Assembly: GCF_026240635.1 (NCBI RefSeq)
Contig: NZ_CP110848.1
Span: 1,242,501-1,306,500, forward strand
Source: Trichothermofontia sichuanensis B231
GTDB taxonomy: Bacteria > Cyanobacteriota > Cyanobacteriia > B231
Direction of reading: 5' to 3'
Length of the DNA stretch: 64,000 bases
This document shows, piece by piece, positions 55,962 through 64,000 of this stretch. Position numbers and translations under genes: made by a program. Numbering within the stretch: position 1 is the first letter of the stretch; every line of letters starts with the position of its first letter. The notes under the pieces are model-generated. The model saw nothing but the letters and a program-made list of their open reading frames with translations. It was not told where the DNA came from and ran no database searches.

Positions 55962-56287
55962 ACACTTGACACTGCCCTAGCCCTACAGGAGGGGTGGTGC
56001 AATTGTTCTATAACGAGACAATAAGACTTTTAATTAGACTTATATTGAGATAAGTAATCGTATTTGAGATTTTTAAGGTAACGTTTTTTGAGGGTACCCG
56101 TCTGGTTGCGGGACAGCCGCTTATATAGGCTTGGCAGGACCTTAAACTGGGTCTAGGGCGAGGAAATCATGTCTTTTATGAGGTAGAAAGGCCGTTTACG
56201 AGATTCAAGGTAAAATTTTTAGTATTCGATGGGATTTTTTAAGGTTGGATAAAAAGCGATCGACGAAGTTAGAAGCACCGGATTTTT

Positions 56288-56422
56288 ATGAGTTTTGAAG
56301 ATGCTTGGGAGTTGGCCCTGAGAATGGTGCGTCAAGAATACCGTCAGGTGACGTTTTCCGATCGCTGGCCCTACTCGCGATCGCTAGAGGATATGCTAAC
56401 TATTGAATTTTGGCTAGATTAG
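56288..56422 (+). CDS. Small hypothetical protein (44 residues)
   Basis: The frame starts MSFEDAWELALRMVRQEYRQ and runs to LTIEFWLD, with an even, protein-like composition and helical first half. It is the only such frame in a gene-poor stretch. I recognise no family. The upstream AT-rich sequence could be a promoter, but the ribosome site is weak. It may be a real small gene or the start of a truncated one. Confidence 0.3.
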   Translation: MSFEDAWELALRMVRQEYRQVTFSDRWPYSRSLEDMLTIEFWLD

Positions 56423-56532
56423 GGAGTCAGGCTGATTGCTTGGGCGAGGTGCCCATTGAACCAGGTTTTGTCAAGTCCCTTCTCCCATAAGGGCGAAGGG
56501 ATTTCGGGATGAGGGGCAAAGGTTTATGAATC

Positions 56533-57261
56533 TTAGAGCCATTTGCCCCGCGTGACCCAACGGCGGACAAAGACACCCAGGAGCAGGGTGAAAATCAGAA
56601 CAAACCAGAAGAGAGAATAATGGCTGGTTTCGAGGCCGTTGGCTAAATTCATGCCAAAAACGCAAGAAATCGCGGTTAAAGGATAGAAAATGGCTGCCAG
56701 GATATTAAGGCGATGGCTGGCTTCAACAGATTTCATGCCAATCTTATTTTGTTCCTCGGCTTGTTTAGCGATGCTAAAATCCATTGCATTTTTAGTATTC
56801 TCATAGATGAGATTAAGGGTGCGCTCAATGTCGTAGGCCCAATCGCGCAGACTGATGAGATCGCGATCGTGAGGAACAGCTTCACGGGCGGCCTGAAGGG
56901 TGGCATGGAGGTTCTGGGCCGCAAGCCGGACGGGAAAAATCACTTCTAGTAATCGAAAGTAATCCTCGACGTCTGTGGCTTTGGCGTAGTCTTGCTCAAA
57001 TTGATCGACGGCGGTGTTGTACTCCTGAAGATGTTTAATCAGGGTGTCAATGCCAATACCGCCACTGCTGTGTTCCCAGGAACCGTTGGGTTTGCGCCAG
57101 AAAAAAACGGGTTGGCGATCGCGAGCGCCGGGTTGAGGCACCCGATGTAGGACTAGCAGCAGGTGGTCATCCGCCGTCATGGCCCGCTGTTTACCGGCAG
57201 TATTTGGGCCAAAGCGATTAGTGATACTGGCAGGGAGTTTCCAAGAAGGGGGTAGTTTCAT
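56533..57261 (-). CDS. CorA-like Mg2+ transporter family protein
   Basis: The 242-residue protein has a cytosolic helical domain and two C-terminal membrane helices. The first contains ILAAIFYPLTAISCVFGMNLAN, where FGMN replaces the usual YGMN/GMN signature. The C-terminus is basic (RRWVTRGKWL). It is shorter than typical CorA (about 320), mainly at the N-terminus, but internally complete. It may carry divalent cations or be a regulatory relative. Confidence 0.8.
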   Translation of the reverse strand: MKLPPSWKLPASITNRFGPNTAGKQRAMTADDHLLLVLHRVPQPGARDRQPVFFWRKPNGSWEHSSGGIGIDTLIKHLQEYNTAVDQFEQDYAKATDVEDYFRLLEVIFPVRLAAQNLHATLQAAREAVPHDRDLISLRDWAYDIERTLNLIYENTKNAMDFSIAKQAEEQNKIGMKSVEASHRLNILAAIFYPLTAISCVFGMNLANGLETSHYSLFWFVLIFTLLLGVFVRRWVTRGKWL

Positions 57262-57656
57262 AATTCAATGACTCGCTAGGGCTGGCCGAACCTTGAGCTA
57301 TAAAACTGGTCAAAGGTTAAATAAATTCGATCGTCAGCAGGAGCAAACTCAGGACAATCAGGTTACGCTAGTCTTAGTATGGCAAGGGTTTTAAACTTTG
57401 GGACTGCCCCTGTGATCGCACCGAAAAGTCCCGATGAAATTTAGTCCAAATTTAGTCCAAAATCAATTTTCTATTGCTCAAGTGCTCTTCAGGAAAGGGA
57501 TTCAGGAGTTTGGTTACCTGCGTAGCCCGCAGGTAACCAGCAATTTTGCGTTGTTAACAGCCGTTAACAGGTGTTGTGTCAGTCCCACCGGCTAGGCATT
57601 ACCCCAGCTTATCGATCCGTGCTAACTTGAAACTGGAACGCTATCAACTCGTGAGT
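57262..57656. other. Intergenic region between divergent genes
   Basis: No gene is supported in these 395 bp. A perfect 12-bp hairpin is at 57511-57539. A frame from 57576 leads into the small gene below, but the family start is at 57657. Confidence 0.45.
57511..57539. repeat. Perfect hairpin with TAGCC loop
   Basis: TGGTTACCTGCG (57511-57522) pairs fully with CGCAGGTAACCA (57528-57539) around TAGCC. Like the repeats at 53876 and 55418 it has a GCGTAGC-type tip. It lies upstream of the small broken gene and has no T-run. Confidence 0.65.
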
Positions 57657-57873
57657 ATGGGGCATGGGGGCCGGCGGGTGGGGGCGGGACGTAAGCCGAA
57701 GTTTTCCAGTCCCGCTGATCGCGTGGTCAGGGTGCCGTCATCTGTAGCCGATCAGGTGTTGGCGATCGCGGCGATCCTCGATGCTTATGCCGATCGCTTA
57801 TGCTGATCGGGACTTGCCGCCAGAGCTGGTGCGGCGGGCGCTAATGGCTGAAATTGAGGCAATCCTGCGATGA
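57657..57873 (+). pseudogene. Small basic protein gene broken by a 13-bp tandem duplication
   Basis: ATG 57657 starts MGHGGRRVGAGRKPKFSSPA, a GGxRxGAGRxxK motif seen in many small DNA-binding proteins, and runs to DAYADRLC and stop (57806). The 13-mer GCTTATGCYGATC is present twice in tandem (57783-57808). If one copy is removed the frame runs on as DAYADRDLPPELVRRALMAE and IEAILR, with stop TGA 57871-57873 overlapping the next start in ATGA. So the original gene was 67-68 residues and translationally coupled to its neighbour. The present allele gives a shortened 49-residue product. Confidence 0.7.
57783..57808. repeat. 13-bp tandem duplication causing a frameshift
   Basis: The copies are GCTTATGCCGATC (57783-57795) and GCTTATGCTGATC (57796-57808), with one mismatch. 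Thirteen is not a multiple of three, so the extra unit shifts the frame by one. Confidence 0.85.
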
Positions 57874-58157
57874 GTGTTGAACGGTGGACGGATGAGCGCT
57901 TAGATCAGTTGGCGCAGTTGGTTGACTCTAACAGTCGGGCAATCCAGGCTTTAGCCAACTTGGCGGCTGAGGACCGGCAAGAAGGGGTAGCGATTCTGCA
58001 ATCCCTCCAAGTCATGCAACAGCAGGTAGCGGTGATGCAGCAGCAAGTCCAGGAGATTCAGCAGGAAGTCCGGGGGGTGCAGACTGAGAATCAACGGATA
58101 CTCGATATCCTTCTCAAGGAGCGCCGTCCCGACGGTCCCGACAATCCTGAAAACTAA
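57870..58157 (+). CDS. Small coiled-coil protein of unknown function
   Basis: The 95-residue protein starts MSVERWTDERLDQLAQLVDS and has a long Gln-rich coiled coil with repeated MQQQVAVMQQQVQEIQQEV heptads (about 48-80), then a charged tail. Similar small proteins occur next to GGRRxGAGRK proteins in cyanobacteria. Its ATG overlaps the ancestral stop of the upstream gene. The pair resembles a two-gene module, possibly of toxin-antitoxin type, but nothing shows toxicity. Confidence 0.7.
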   Translation: MSVERWTDERLDQLAQLVDSNSRAIQALANLAAEDRQEGVAILQSLQVMQQQVAVMQQQVQEIQQEVRGVQTENQRILDILLKERRPDGPDNPEN

Positions 58158-58206
58158 CCCCTAGCCCAGCTAGGGTGCTTGGCGGTCGGTTGCCCAACCC
58201 CGAGGT

Positions 58207-58313
58207 TATAGTTATTGCCATTTAGGCTGAAACAGCCCCCTCACCTCCAGACCCTCTCCCAGAGCGGGAGAAGGGAGCGAATAACTATATCGTTCTTATT
58301 TGAATTGACCATA
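58207..58313 (+). mobile_element. MITE-like element, family A, copy 7
   Basis: The 107-bp element runs from TATAGTTATTGCCATTTAGG to GAATTGACCATA. It ends 4 bp before the stop codon of the convergent glycosyltransferase gene. Confidence 0.75.
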
Positions 58314-58317
58314 CGCT

Positions 58318-59247
58318 TCAAAAGCGCTCACTGCGTTTGTCAATCATGTCCGCCAACAGGGCAAACATCCCGATCTGGGTGGCGGTGACGAACAGGATCA
58401 GGGTTCGTTCCGTCAGGTCGCGCCGATCGAAAATATCCTGGTAAAGCGTGATCAAGGCGCCGATGTAGAAAATGCCCGCGATCGGTAGAAAAACCCGTAG
58501 GGGGGCAAAGTAAATCCCGGTGCGCAGGATTAACTGGATAAACCGCAGGGTATCGCGAATCGGCTTGATTTTGCTTTTGCCCAGGCGGGGGTAGTAGTCG
58601 ATCGGCACATAGCGCACGATGTAGCGGTTGGTCAGCAGGGCGATCGTAATTGTGGTCGTGAAGCTAAAGGTATCGGGCAGGATACTCAAAAATCGTTCAA
58701 CGACGCTTTTGCGAAAAACCCGCAGGCCACTGTTGAGATCGGGAATTCGGGTTTTCGTCAACCACTGGGCAAAGCGCACCAGGAACCACTTGGGAATCTT
58801 GCGAATGGTTGGATATTGAATATTGGCCCCGATCCGGGCACCAACGACCATATCGGCCTGGCTGGCCTGGGCCACCAGATCGGGAATGCGATCGTTAGGA
58901 TAGGTGCCATCAGCATCGGTAATCACAATCAGGGGATACTGGGCCACCCGAATCCCGGTTTTCAGCGCCGCCCCATAGCCCAGATTGGTACTATGCTCCA
59001 CTAAGCGAATATCCGTGCGATCGCGCAGGATTGGCCCAGAGCAATCGGTCGAACCGTCATTGACCACCACGATCTCGTAGGGACAGGGGACACCTTTTAG
59101 CTGTTCCTGGAGGCGATCGAGGGTGCTGGTAATCCCTTCCTCTTCATTAAAAACCGGGATCACCACCGAAAAGGCCGAGAGGCTAGCCCCCGGCGGATCG
59201 CTATAGCACGCCCGTTGAGATAAATCCGGTTTGATCTCCTCCAGCAT
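58318..59247 (-). CDS. Family 2 glycosyltransferase, dolichyl/undecaprenyl-phosphate type with C-terminal membrane helices
   Basis: I start at ATG 59247 (MLEEIKPDLSQ); an upstream ATG at 59298 is less likely. The GT-A domain shows FSVVIPVFNEEEGITSTL, VVVNDGSTDCSG, NLGYGAALKTGI, ITDADGTYP and DLNSGLRVFRKSV. Two or three membrane helices follow (FLPIAGIFYIGALITLY and LFVTATQIGMFALLADMI). This matches DPM1/ArnC/GtrB-like enzymes that load a sugar onto a polyprenyl phosphate. Which sugar is unknown. No other sugar gene is adjacent. Confidence 0.85.
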   Translation of the reverse strand: MLEEIKPDLSQRACYSDPPGASLSAFSVVIPVFNEEEGITSTLDRLQEQLKGVPCPYEIVVVNDGSTDCSGPILRDRTDIRLVEHSTNLGYGAALKTGIRVAQYPLIVITDADGTYPNDRIPDLVAQASQADMVVGARIGANIQYPTIRKIPKWFLVRFAQWLTKTRIPDLNSGLRVFRKSVVERFLSILPDTFSFTTTITIALLTNRYIVRYVPIDYYPRLGKSKIKPIRDTLRFIQLILRTGIYFAPLRVFLPIAGIFYIGALITLYQDIFDRRDLTERTLILFVTATQIGMFALLADMIDKRSERF

Positions 59248-59692
59248 GGTCCTGATCGCAACGCGAATCCCCCAAAACAATGAGAATGTTAGTATCAACC
59301 AAAGTTAGAGACATATCAACTGTGTTCCGGTTGGTGTCCTGGTTGTTTATACCCGTATTCCTGGAGTCAGTTGGCAGAGTGTCCACCCCGACCGGGCAAA
59401 GTCCTATTGCCAATGCCAAGCAGCCGCCCTACTGTATAAATGCCCAATACCTGACTGGCCTAGGTTGGCTGGCAGTTGCAAGGGGGGGAGATCGCGGCAC
59501 AAAGCCCCCGCATTAACCAGCGATCGAGGTTAATTTAAAGAGTGACACACTGGGCGCTTAGGGGTGATGCCGCAAGCTTTACCGTAGGAGACAACAGGTG
59601 AATGGGGCGCTGGCTAGCCCGCCGATCCTGACCAGAGGGTCAGCTAGCTAGATTGCCTTCAGACAAGGTGCAGATCTACCACAGGCGAGAAG
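59248..59692. other. Intergenic region between divergent genes
   Basis: No gene or repeat is supported in this 445-bp stretch, which must hold both promoters. The most promising coding-looking part (59280-59516) shows no family features. Confidence 0.4.
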
Positions 59693-60943
59693 ATGAATAC
59701 CCAATCAGCCAACTCCCCTGGCTCCCAAGGCCAAAATTCTAGTGAAGTGAGGGTCCTCGACCCCGCTGCTCCAACGGCCACTACCGCCGCCACTCCCCCA
59801 CCAGCTGCTTCTGGCCTGAATTTGCAGGAACTCGGTGAGCTATTGCTCCAGGAATTGCAGGCTGAAGTTCGCTCCCGCACGGGACAAGCTGTGGCCACCC
59901 GCATTGCCAAGGAAGTCGATCGCATCTGTCAGAAAAGCGATCGCATCCAAACATCGGGCGAAGTCCAAACCTGGCAACTCACCCTAGCACGGCACCGTCT
60001 CCACAAATGTCTGGCCTACTATCGCCTCGGTTCGCAGCAGGGACGGGTGGAATTGCACAGTACCTTAAGTACGATCGTCTACCGCCACATTGTCCCCATG
60101 CATCTCAAGCTAGGGTTCCAGGCCCGCCACGCCCTGATCGAAGACTTTCTGCAAGGCTTTTATATGGAGGCCCTCAAGGTCTTCCGGCGCGAAAATGAAC
60201 TTGCCCCCGACTACAGCCCCCGCACCCAGTTGGAACTGGCTGAATACATGGCGTTTACGGAACACTACGCCAAACGCCGCATTGCCCTCCCCGGTCACAA
60301 TAGTCAACAGTTGATCGTCCTGCGTGCCCAAGGGTTTGCCCGCCGTCAACCCCAGGAAGCTACGCTTGATTTTGAATTGGCAATGGAATCCCCCAAGCGG
60401 GAAGAAAGCGAAGGTCATAGTCGCTCTGCGGTGGTGCAGCAGGTACGCGAACAAATGGTGGCCGATGCGGTGGATTTGGCCGAAGGGGTCTTGCGCGATC
60501 GCGTGGTCACCGAATTAATCCAATACCTGCAAGCCCAGGGGCAATCGGATTGTATTGATTATTTAGTCTTGAAACTGCAAGATCTCTCCGCTCCGGAAAT
60601 TGATAGCATTCTGGGCCTGACGGCACGGCAGCGGGATTATTTACAACAGCGGTTTAAGTATCACGTGGAAAAATTTGCCCGTTCCCACCAGTGGCAACTA
60701 GTCCACCAATGGTTAGGCGCTGATCTGGATCAAAACCTGGGTATGGCTCCCGCCCAATGGCAAGCCTTTTTAGCCCAGTTAACCCCAGAACAACGGACAT
60801 TACTAACGATGAAACAAGAACACGCTAGCGATGAGGCGATCGCCAAGGCGATTAAATGCACCCCCAAGCAAGCCCAAAAACGCTGGTATCGGATTCTGGA
60901 GTTGGCATGGCAAGCCCGCAATCAAACTTCCAAGGAAGCGTAA
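59693..60943 (+). CDS. HetZ-type (HetZ or HetZ-related) protein
   Basis: The 416-residue protein has a variable Ala/Pro/Ser-rich N-terminus (about 1-45). The conserved body follows, with HRLHKCLAYYRLGSQQGRVELHS, LIEDFLQGFYMEALKVFRRENEL, PRTQLELAEYMAFTEHYAKRRI, a QQVREQMVADAVD segment and a long C-terminal LGLTARQRDYLQQRFKYHVEKFAR. An HTH-like end (DEAIAKAIKCTPKQAQKRWYRILE) suggests DNA binding. I match this from memory to HetZ-family proteins, which control heterocyst patterning in Nostoc but also occur in species without heterocysts. Whether it is HetZ itself is uncertain. Confidence 0.65.
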   Translation: MNTQSANSPGSQGQNSSEVRVLDPAAPTATTAATPPPAASGLNLQELGELLLQELQAEVRSRTGQAVATRIAKEVDRICQKSDRIQTSGEVQTWQLTLARHRLHKCLAYYRLGSQQGRVELHSTLSTIVYRHIVPMHLKLGFQARHALIEDFLQGFYMEALKVFRRENELAPDYSPRTQLELAEYMAFTEHYAKRRIALPGHNSQQLIVLRAQGFARRQPQEATLDFELAMESPKREESEGHSRSAVVQQVREQMVADAVDLAEGVLRDRVVTELIQYLQAQGQSDCIDYLVLKLQDLSAPEIDSILGLTARQRDYLQQRFKYHVEKFARSHQWQLVHQWLGADLDQNLGMAPAQWQAFLAQLTPEQRTLLTMKQEHASDEAIAKAIKCTPKQAQKRWYRILELAWQARNQTSKEA

Positions 60944-61000
60944 AGGGATGGGCTAAGTGAAGTCATCGTCAGGAGCTTCATGCTCTATCACCCTGCTAAT

Positions 61001-61123
61001 TATGGTCAATCCAAATAATGGTCAATCCAAATAAGAACGACACAGTTTTTGACTCCCCTCTCCCGCTCTGGGAGAGGGGTGGGGGGTGAGGGTGCTGTTT
61101 CAGCCTAAATTGCAATGACTATA
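61001..61123 (-). mobile_element. MITE-like element, family A, copy 8 (inverted)
   Basis: Read on the minus strand it begins TATAGTCATTGCAATTTAGG and ends at GGATTGACCATT. Its right-end 16-mer (ATGGTCAATCCAAATA on the plus strand) is duplicated in tandem (61002-61017 and 61018-61033). It lies 26 bp from the stop of the restriction enzyme gene. Confidence 0.75.
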
Positions 61124-61149
61124 ACAGTGAAGTTAGGTGGCTGTTGCTT

Positions 61150-62118
61150 CTACAAACTGCATAACCAACGAGAAATAGATGCAACTTGGTTCTCCTCATT
61201 TAAGTTCGCAGCATTACTGAGCATCCCGCTTTCTAGTTGCTCCCAAATTTCGCGAGCCATCCTTCTTTCAATCGCTGCTCCTACAAAAAATGTCAGGGGT
61301 GCGTGCCCAGCATCTGCAAATGCCTGCCGTATACGATTCAGTGCCGCTTGTGCCGTTTTCCAATGCTCGTCAGCACCGGCTGGATCAATGCCGCCCTTCA
61401 GTTCTCCCAAGGCAATTGTGTAAGGTTCAACTTCAACAGGTTTGATCTTGCTGGATTTATTCGCTGGCAGAGCTTCTGGTGCAAGATTGAACAAACAGAG
61501 ATCTACATTACTTCTGACTAATGGAATATTTAGGTTATAGATAAGAGTACGGCTGCCGCGATCACTTTCCCAACTGAGTCCGCGTAAAGACAATTCAATT
61601 TCCGCATCGTCGTTGGTCATCGCTATCCACTTTTTTGTCTTTGAATGCTGCCAATGATAGCTTTGACCGGCAATGGTCAGGGTTGAAAGGATAGTACGAG
61701 TCAGCTTCCTCTGGGCGAGTGCTCCACCAACATTACGCATTGAACCACCGAGCGTATCGCCACGGGTCAATAGAAATCTAAAGATTAACTCCTCGACAAA
61801 GTTTGTACCTGCTGGTTCAAGAAAGGTCTTGATTAGACCATTAATCGCATCAATCTTATCCTCCTGGGTCAAATGAGCGAGAGACTTGTCGGACAACCCT
61901 GCCGCAGTCAATAATCCCATCTCAATACCCTGAATATTTAACAAATCAGCAGGGTTTTTAGCTTGATTTGCTGCTGCTTGCAGTGCCCTTGCTTCCGCAA
62001 CATAAGGGGTAGCTCGTCGATTCTTCTCAAGTGCAAGTGCTACAAATCCCGCACGAGTTGCCTCATAGGTTGTTACAAGATCATCACTAGACTGAAGATG
62101 GTTACGATAAGCAGTCAT
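61150..62118 (-). CDS. AvaI/BsoBI-family type II restriction endonuclease
   Basis: The 322-residue protein resembles AvaI and BsoBI throughout. [20 protein letters not shown] is at the N-terminus, [20 protein letters not shown] lies mid-protein, and [20 protein letters not shown] holds the active site. The PD-ExK residues are probably Asp206 (NVDLCLF) and Glu239/Lys241 (ELK). These enzymes cut CYCGRG. The gene starts 9 bp after the methyltransferase stop, so the pair is one operon. No HIP1 octamer is seen in the pair and the sequence is more AT-rich than its neighbours, which suggests transfer. Confidence 0.88.
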   Translation of the reverse strand: MTAYRNHLQSSDDLVTTYEATRAGFVALALEKNRRATPYVAEARALQAAANQAKNPADLLNIQGIEMGLLTAAGLSDKSLAHLTQEDKIDAINGLIKTFLEPAGTNFVEELIFRFLLTRGDTLGGSMRNVGGALAQRKLTRTILSTLTIAGQSYHWQHSKTKKWIAMTNDDAEIELSLRGLSWESDRGSRTLIYNLNIPLVRSNVDLCLFNLAPEALPANKSSKIKPVEVEPYTIALGELKGGIDPAGADEHWKTAQAALNRIRQAFADAGHAPLTFFVGAAIERRMAREIWEQLESGMLSNAANLNEENQVASISRWLCSL

Positions 62119-62127
62119 AGGATTAGA

Positions 62128-63561
62128 TTACTGTTTTCTCCATACATAAACACATTTCCTCAGAGGATCACGACCGTGATTTCCCATCTGCTGGCTACTA
62201 TTACCCTTATCACCAGGTAAAACGAGAATGTGCTCAACTGCAAAACCTAGTTTCTCCGCAAAGTCAGAGAGGATCATATCCACTGAAATACTGATGCCGG
62301 AGTAACGCACATTATCATTAACCATAAACAAAAGTGCTCCAGGCTTGAGGACGCGGGAACATTCCTGTATAACACAAGCCATTTCATAAAAGTAACCTCT
62401 CACCATCCTGGGTATACCATTATTATTTAAAACACCCTGGAGTTTTTGATGATCTAAATAGTTCAGAATAGCCTGAAGCAAAGGTTGTGAATTCGCAGCC
62501 TTTAAAGCTAATTCCCAATTTGGGTTAATACTTAATAAGTCTTTTGATCGATTTTCGACTGTACAGCTTAACATTTCCTGTCGAAGATCAATAAGTCCTT
62601 TTTCAGAGACATTTAACAATGCCAGTTCTAAGGCATAAGTACGAGTGTAGTCATATCGATTGCAATAGGGTGGAGACGTAATCACGACATCATAAATTGC
62701 ATTGGGCAAACTTGGTAGCAATTTGAGGCAAGACCCTTTGTAAAGTTGAATTTTACCTTGTGATCTCTTGACCGAAAAAAGTTCTACTTGATGGGTAGGA
62801 GGTTCCAGATCATCAACGATTTCTTCGAGTTTACGGGTGATAGCAGCATCAAAATCTAGGATTTCACCTTTATTGAAAGGCTTTTTCCCTTGCCCACGAC
62901 CGGAACGATAGTCCCAACGAAGATATTGACCATCTTTGCGAGTGTAGCTTATGGACTCTAAAACGCAAAGCAAAGCCAAGAGTAAAACTTCTCGAACTCT
63001 TTCATTCTCCTGACACAGAGAACCGAGATATTGCTCAATTGCTCCCTTATTTTCTGTAGAGTAAGCTCCTTTTGTAATCCTAAATTCTGGCAGGCATACT
63101 TCCTGTTTAGCTTGTTTCCATTTCTGCAAACTTATCCACGTCTTGAGACGTTTTAAATCATCCGGTTCAAATTCAATATCGAGAATCTGCTTAGTTTCAA
63201 TAATTTGTTGACCGATGGGTAATAATTCAACACCATCGGCATCAAATCCTAAATCACTAGCAGCAAACAAAGCTGTTCCACTCCCTGCAAACGGATCTAA
63301 TAGCTTGCCCTGCTTAATCCCGTATTTTTGCAGTAAAAGCTCAACCAGAGCAGCAGAGAAGGCTTCTTTATACTTGTACCATCGATAAATTGGTCTTGTT
63401 TTGTTGGCTTGAAAACTCACTAAAAGTCTAGTGAGGGCGGGTTGAACTAAAAACTTAGGCTGGAAATGATGCTGTAATTGCTGGTCAAGGTTGATAATTT
63501 CCTTAAGAATACTATTTTGCACTTCAGGAGCAATATCGGAGATGCTTGACAGACTTGCCAC
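62128..63561 (-). CDS. N4-cytosine-type DNA methyltransferase, AvaI-like modification enzyme
   Basis: The 477-residue protein has SAM-binding motif [22 protein letters not shown] (DPFAGSGT at 89-96), motif II DGVELLP, and the catalytic motif [20 protein letters not shown] (TSPPY at 295-299). SPPY is usual for m4C enzymes. The 200 residues between the motifs probably hold target recognition. It should protect CYCGRG from the partner nuclease. Start GTG 63561 gives the [10 protein letters not shown] start. It is transcribed before the nuclease, which suits establishment in a new host. Confidence 0.87.
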   Translation of the reverse strand: MASLSSISDIAPEVQNSILKEIINLDQQLQHHFQPKFLVQPALTRLLVSFQANKTRPIYRWYKYKEAFSAALVELLLQKYGIKQGKLLDPFAGSGTALFAASDLGFDADGVELLPIGQQIIETKQILDIEFEPDDLKRLKTWISLQKWKQAKQEVCLPEFRITKGAYSTENKGAIEQYLGSLCQENERVREVLLLALLCVLESISYTRKDGQYLRWDYRSGRGQGKKPFNKGEILDFDAAITRKLEEIVDDLEPPTHQVELFSVKRSQGKIQLYKGSCLKLLPSLPNAIYDVVITSPPYCNRYDYTRTYALELALLNVSEKGLIDLRQEMLSCTVENRSKDLLSINPNWELALKAANSQPLLQAILNYLDHQKLQGVLNNNGIPRMVRGYFYEMACVIQECSRVLKPGALLFMVNDNVRYSGISISVDMILSDFAEKLGFAVEHILVLPGDKGNSSQQMGNHGRDPLRKCVYVWRKQ

Positions 63562-63686
63562 CAGTACTAGTCCTCATTAAACATAGAGCTGCCTATTATA
63601 ATAGTACCTCCAGTAGCCTGCTGGATTGAGGTTACATCGAATGATTTATTAACATTGCTCTGACAGATATGTGACAGCCAGTTAAC

Positions 63687-64000
63687 TCACAGGTAACTGC
63701 GTGACTCGCTAGCGGAGATGCCGCGCGATCGCAGATCCGGGGCAAAGGCCAACCACAGGGGAAATTGCAACAGTGAGAGGCTCACCATCTCCTCAGTTTC
63801 ATCGATCAGGATCAGGGGTAAATCCCCATTTTTCTGGATGCGTTCGGCCTTGATCGCCAGCGACTCCGGTGACTCAAACAGACCAATGCCGGCATTGGGA
63901 CCAAAGTCCGTCCGGGCAATCCCTAGGCAATCCTGTAACCCCCGTCGCCAATCCCCCAGCCGTTCGGGCGTATTGGCCAGCACCAGCGTCCGCAGACGAT
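63687..64000 (-). CDS. Partial gene of unknown function, cut by the window end
   Basis: The frame is open from the window edge to a TGA at 63687. The visible 104 residues include TLVLANTPERLGDWRRGLQD, then FGPNAGIGLFESPESLAIKA and LPLILIDETEEMVSLSLLQF. It looks like the end of a soluble alpha/beta protein. HIP1-like words and high GC return here, so it belongs to the host backbone. The start lies outside the window and I do not recognise the family. Confidence 0.65.
   Translation of the reverse strand, partial: RLRTLVLANTPERLGDWRRGLQDCLGIARTDFGPNAGIGLFESPESLAIKAERIQKNGDLPLILIDETEEMVSLSLLQFPLWLAFAPDLRSRGISASESRSYL

Larger units (their letters stand above)
55018..56287. other. Gene-poor, partly AT-rich region
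   Basis: The first part has the left end of a family B element (TTGATTGACAAAAC, near 55268) and a hairpin repeat. From 55500 to 55745 the sequence is very AT-rich, with many AGACT/AGTCT and AATGAGA words and a 15-bp direct repeat ATCTTAAATGAGATA (55621-55635 and 55727-55741). Similar words recur at 56015-56075. No gene is recognised. Confidence 0.45.

Overview
The window reads as a chromosomal segment of a filamentous or unicellular beta-cyanobacterium. The palindromic octamer GCGATCGC (HIP1) is scattered through most genes. Several genes are cyanobacterial in type: a beta-monoglucosyldiacylglycerol synthase, an EbsA-like protein, a group 2 sigma factor, a HetZ-type protein, and several DUF families typical of the phylum. 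I cannot name the species. No rRNA gene, canonical tRNA gene or CRISPR array was seen.

Layout. 1-9.2 kb: a Crp-type regulator with a DUF2232 membrane protein, then a very long coiled-coil/acidic protein whose reading frame ends just after an A9 run. The -1 frame stays open into a second gene with an actin/Hsp70-like ATPase fold, so the two look like one protein of about 1715 residues joined by a dnaX-type slippery site. A galactolipid-precursor glycosyltransferase follows. 9.2-16 kb: an EbsA-like protein, a DRTGG/phosphotransacetylase-like protein, DUF2062, a ParA/MinD-like ATPase, and an EamA transporter whose N-terminus is homologous to the coiled coil of the long protein. 16-26 kb: housekeeping genes (pepA, infC, DUF364, sigma factor, rhodanese, Zn peptidase, RbgA GTPase, HerA-like ATPase). 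26-33 kb: an RND efflux pair, SbcD, and an intact IS1-family insertion with an 8-bp target duplication. 33-46 kb: M48 peptidase, RNA methyltransferase, class A beta-lactamase-like protein, glycosyltransferase, an exported unknown, an ABC-2 permease and a slipin. Decayed fragments of other genes (HsdS, YggS, GIY-YIG nuclease, DUF2252) lie between them. 46-57 kb: an orphan Cas3 with helicase first and HD last, CbiT, an Orn/Lys/Arg decarboxylase, an AraC regulator, MsrB, a GNAT, and an AT-rich gene-poor stretch. 57-64 kb: CorA-like transporter, a small gene broken by a 13-bp duplication, a GT2, a HetZ-type protein, an AvaI/BsoBI-type restriction-modification pair, and a gene cut by the window end.

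Short interspersed elements are a strong theme. One MITE-like family (103-107 bp, ends TATAGTCATT / AATGACCATA-like) occurs eight times and often ends exactly at a stop codon. A second family (about 145 bp, ends TTGACTGAC) occurs at least twice. Perfect long hairpins recur at 53.9, 55.4 and 57.5 kb.

The most promising undescribed candidate is the frameshift-joined coiled-coil/actin-like ATPase. A paralogous coiled coil on the EamA transporter, a ParA-like ATPase and an EbsA-like protein lie within 13 kb of it. A joint role in positioning or surface machinery is inference only.
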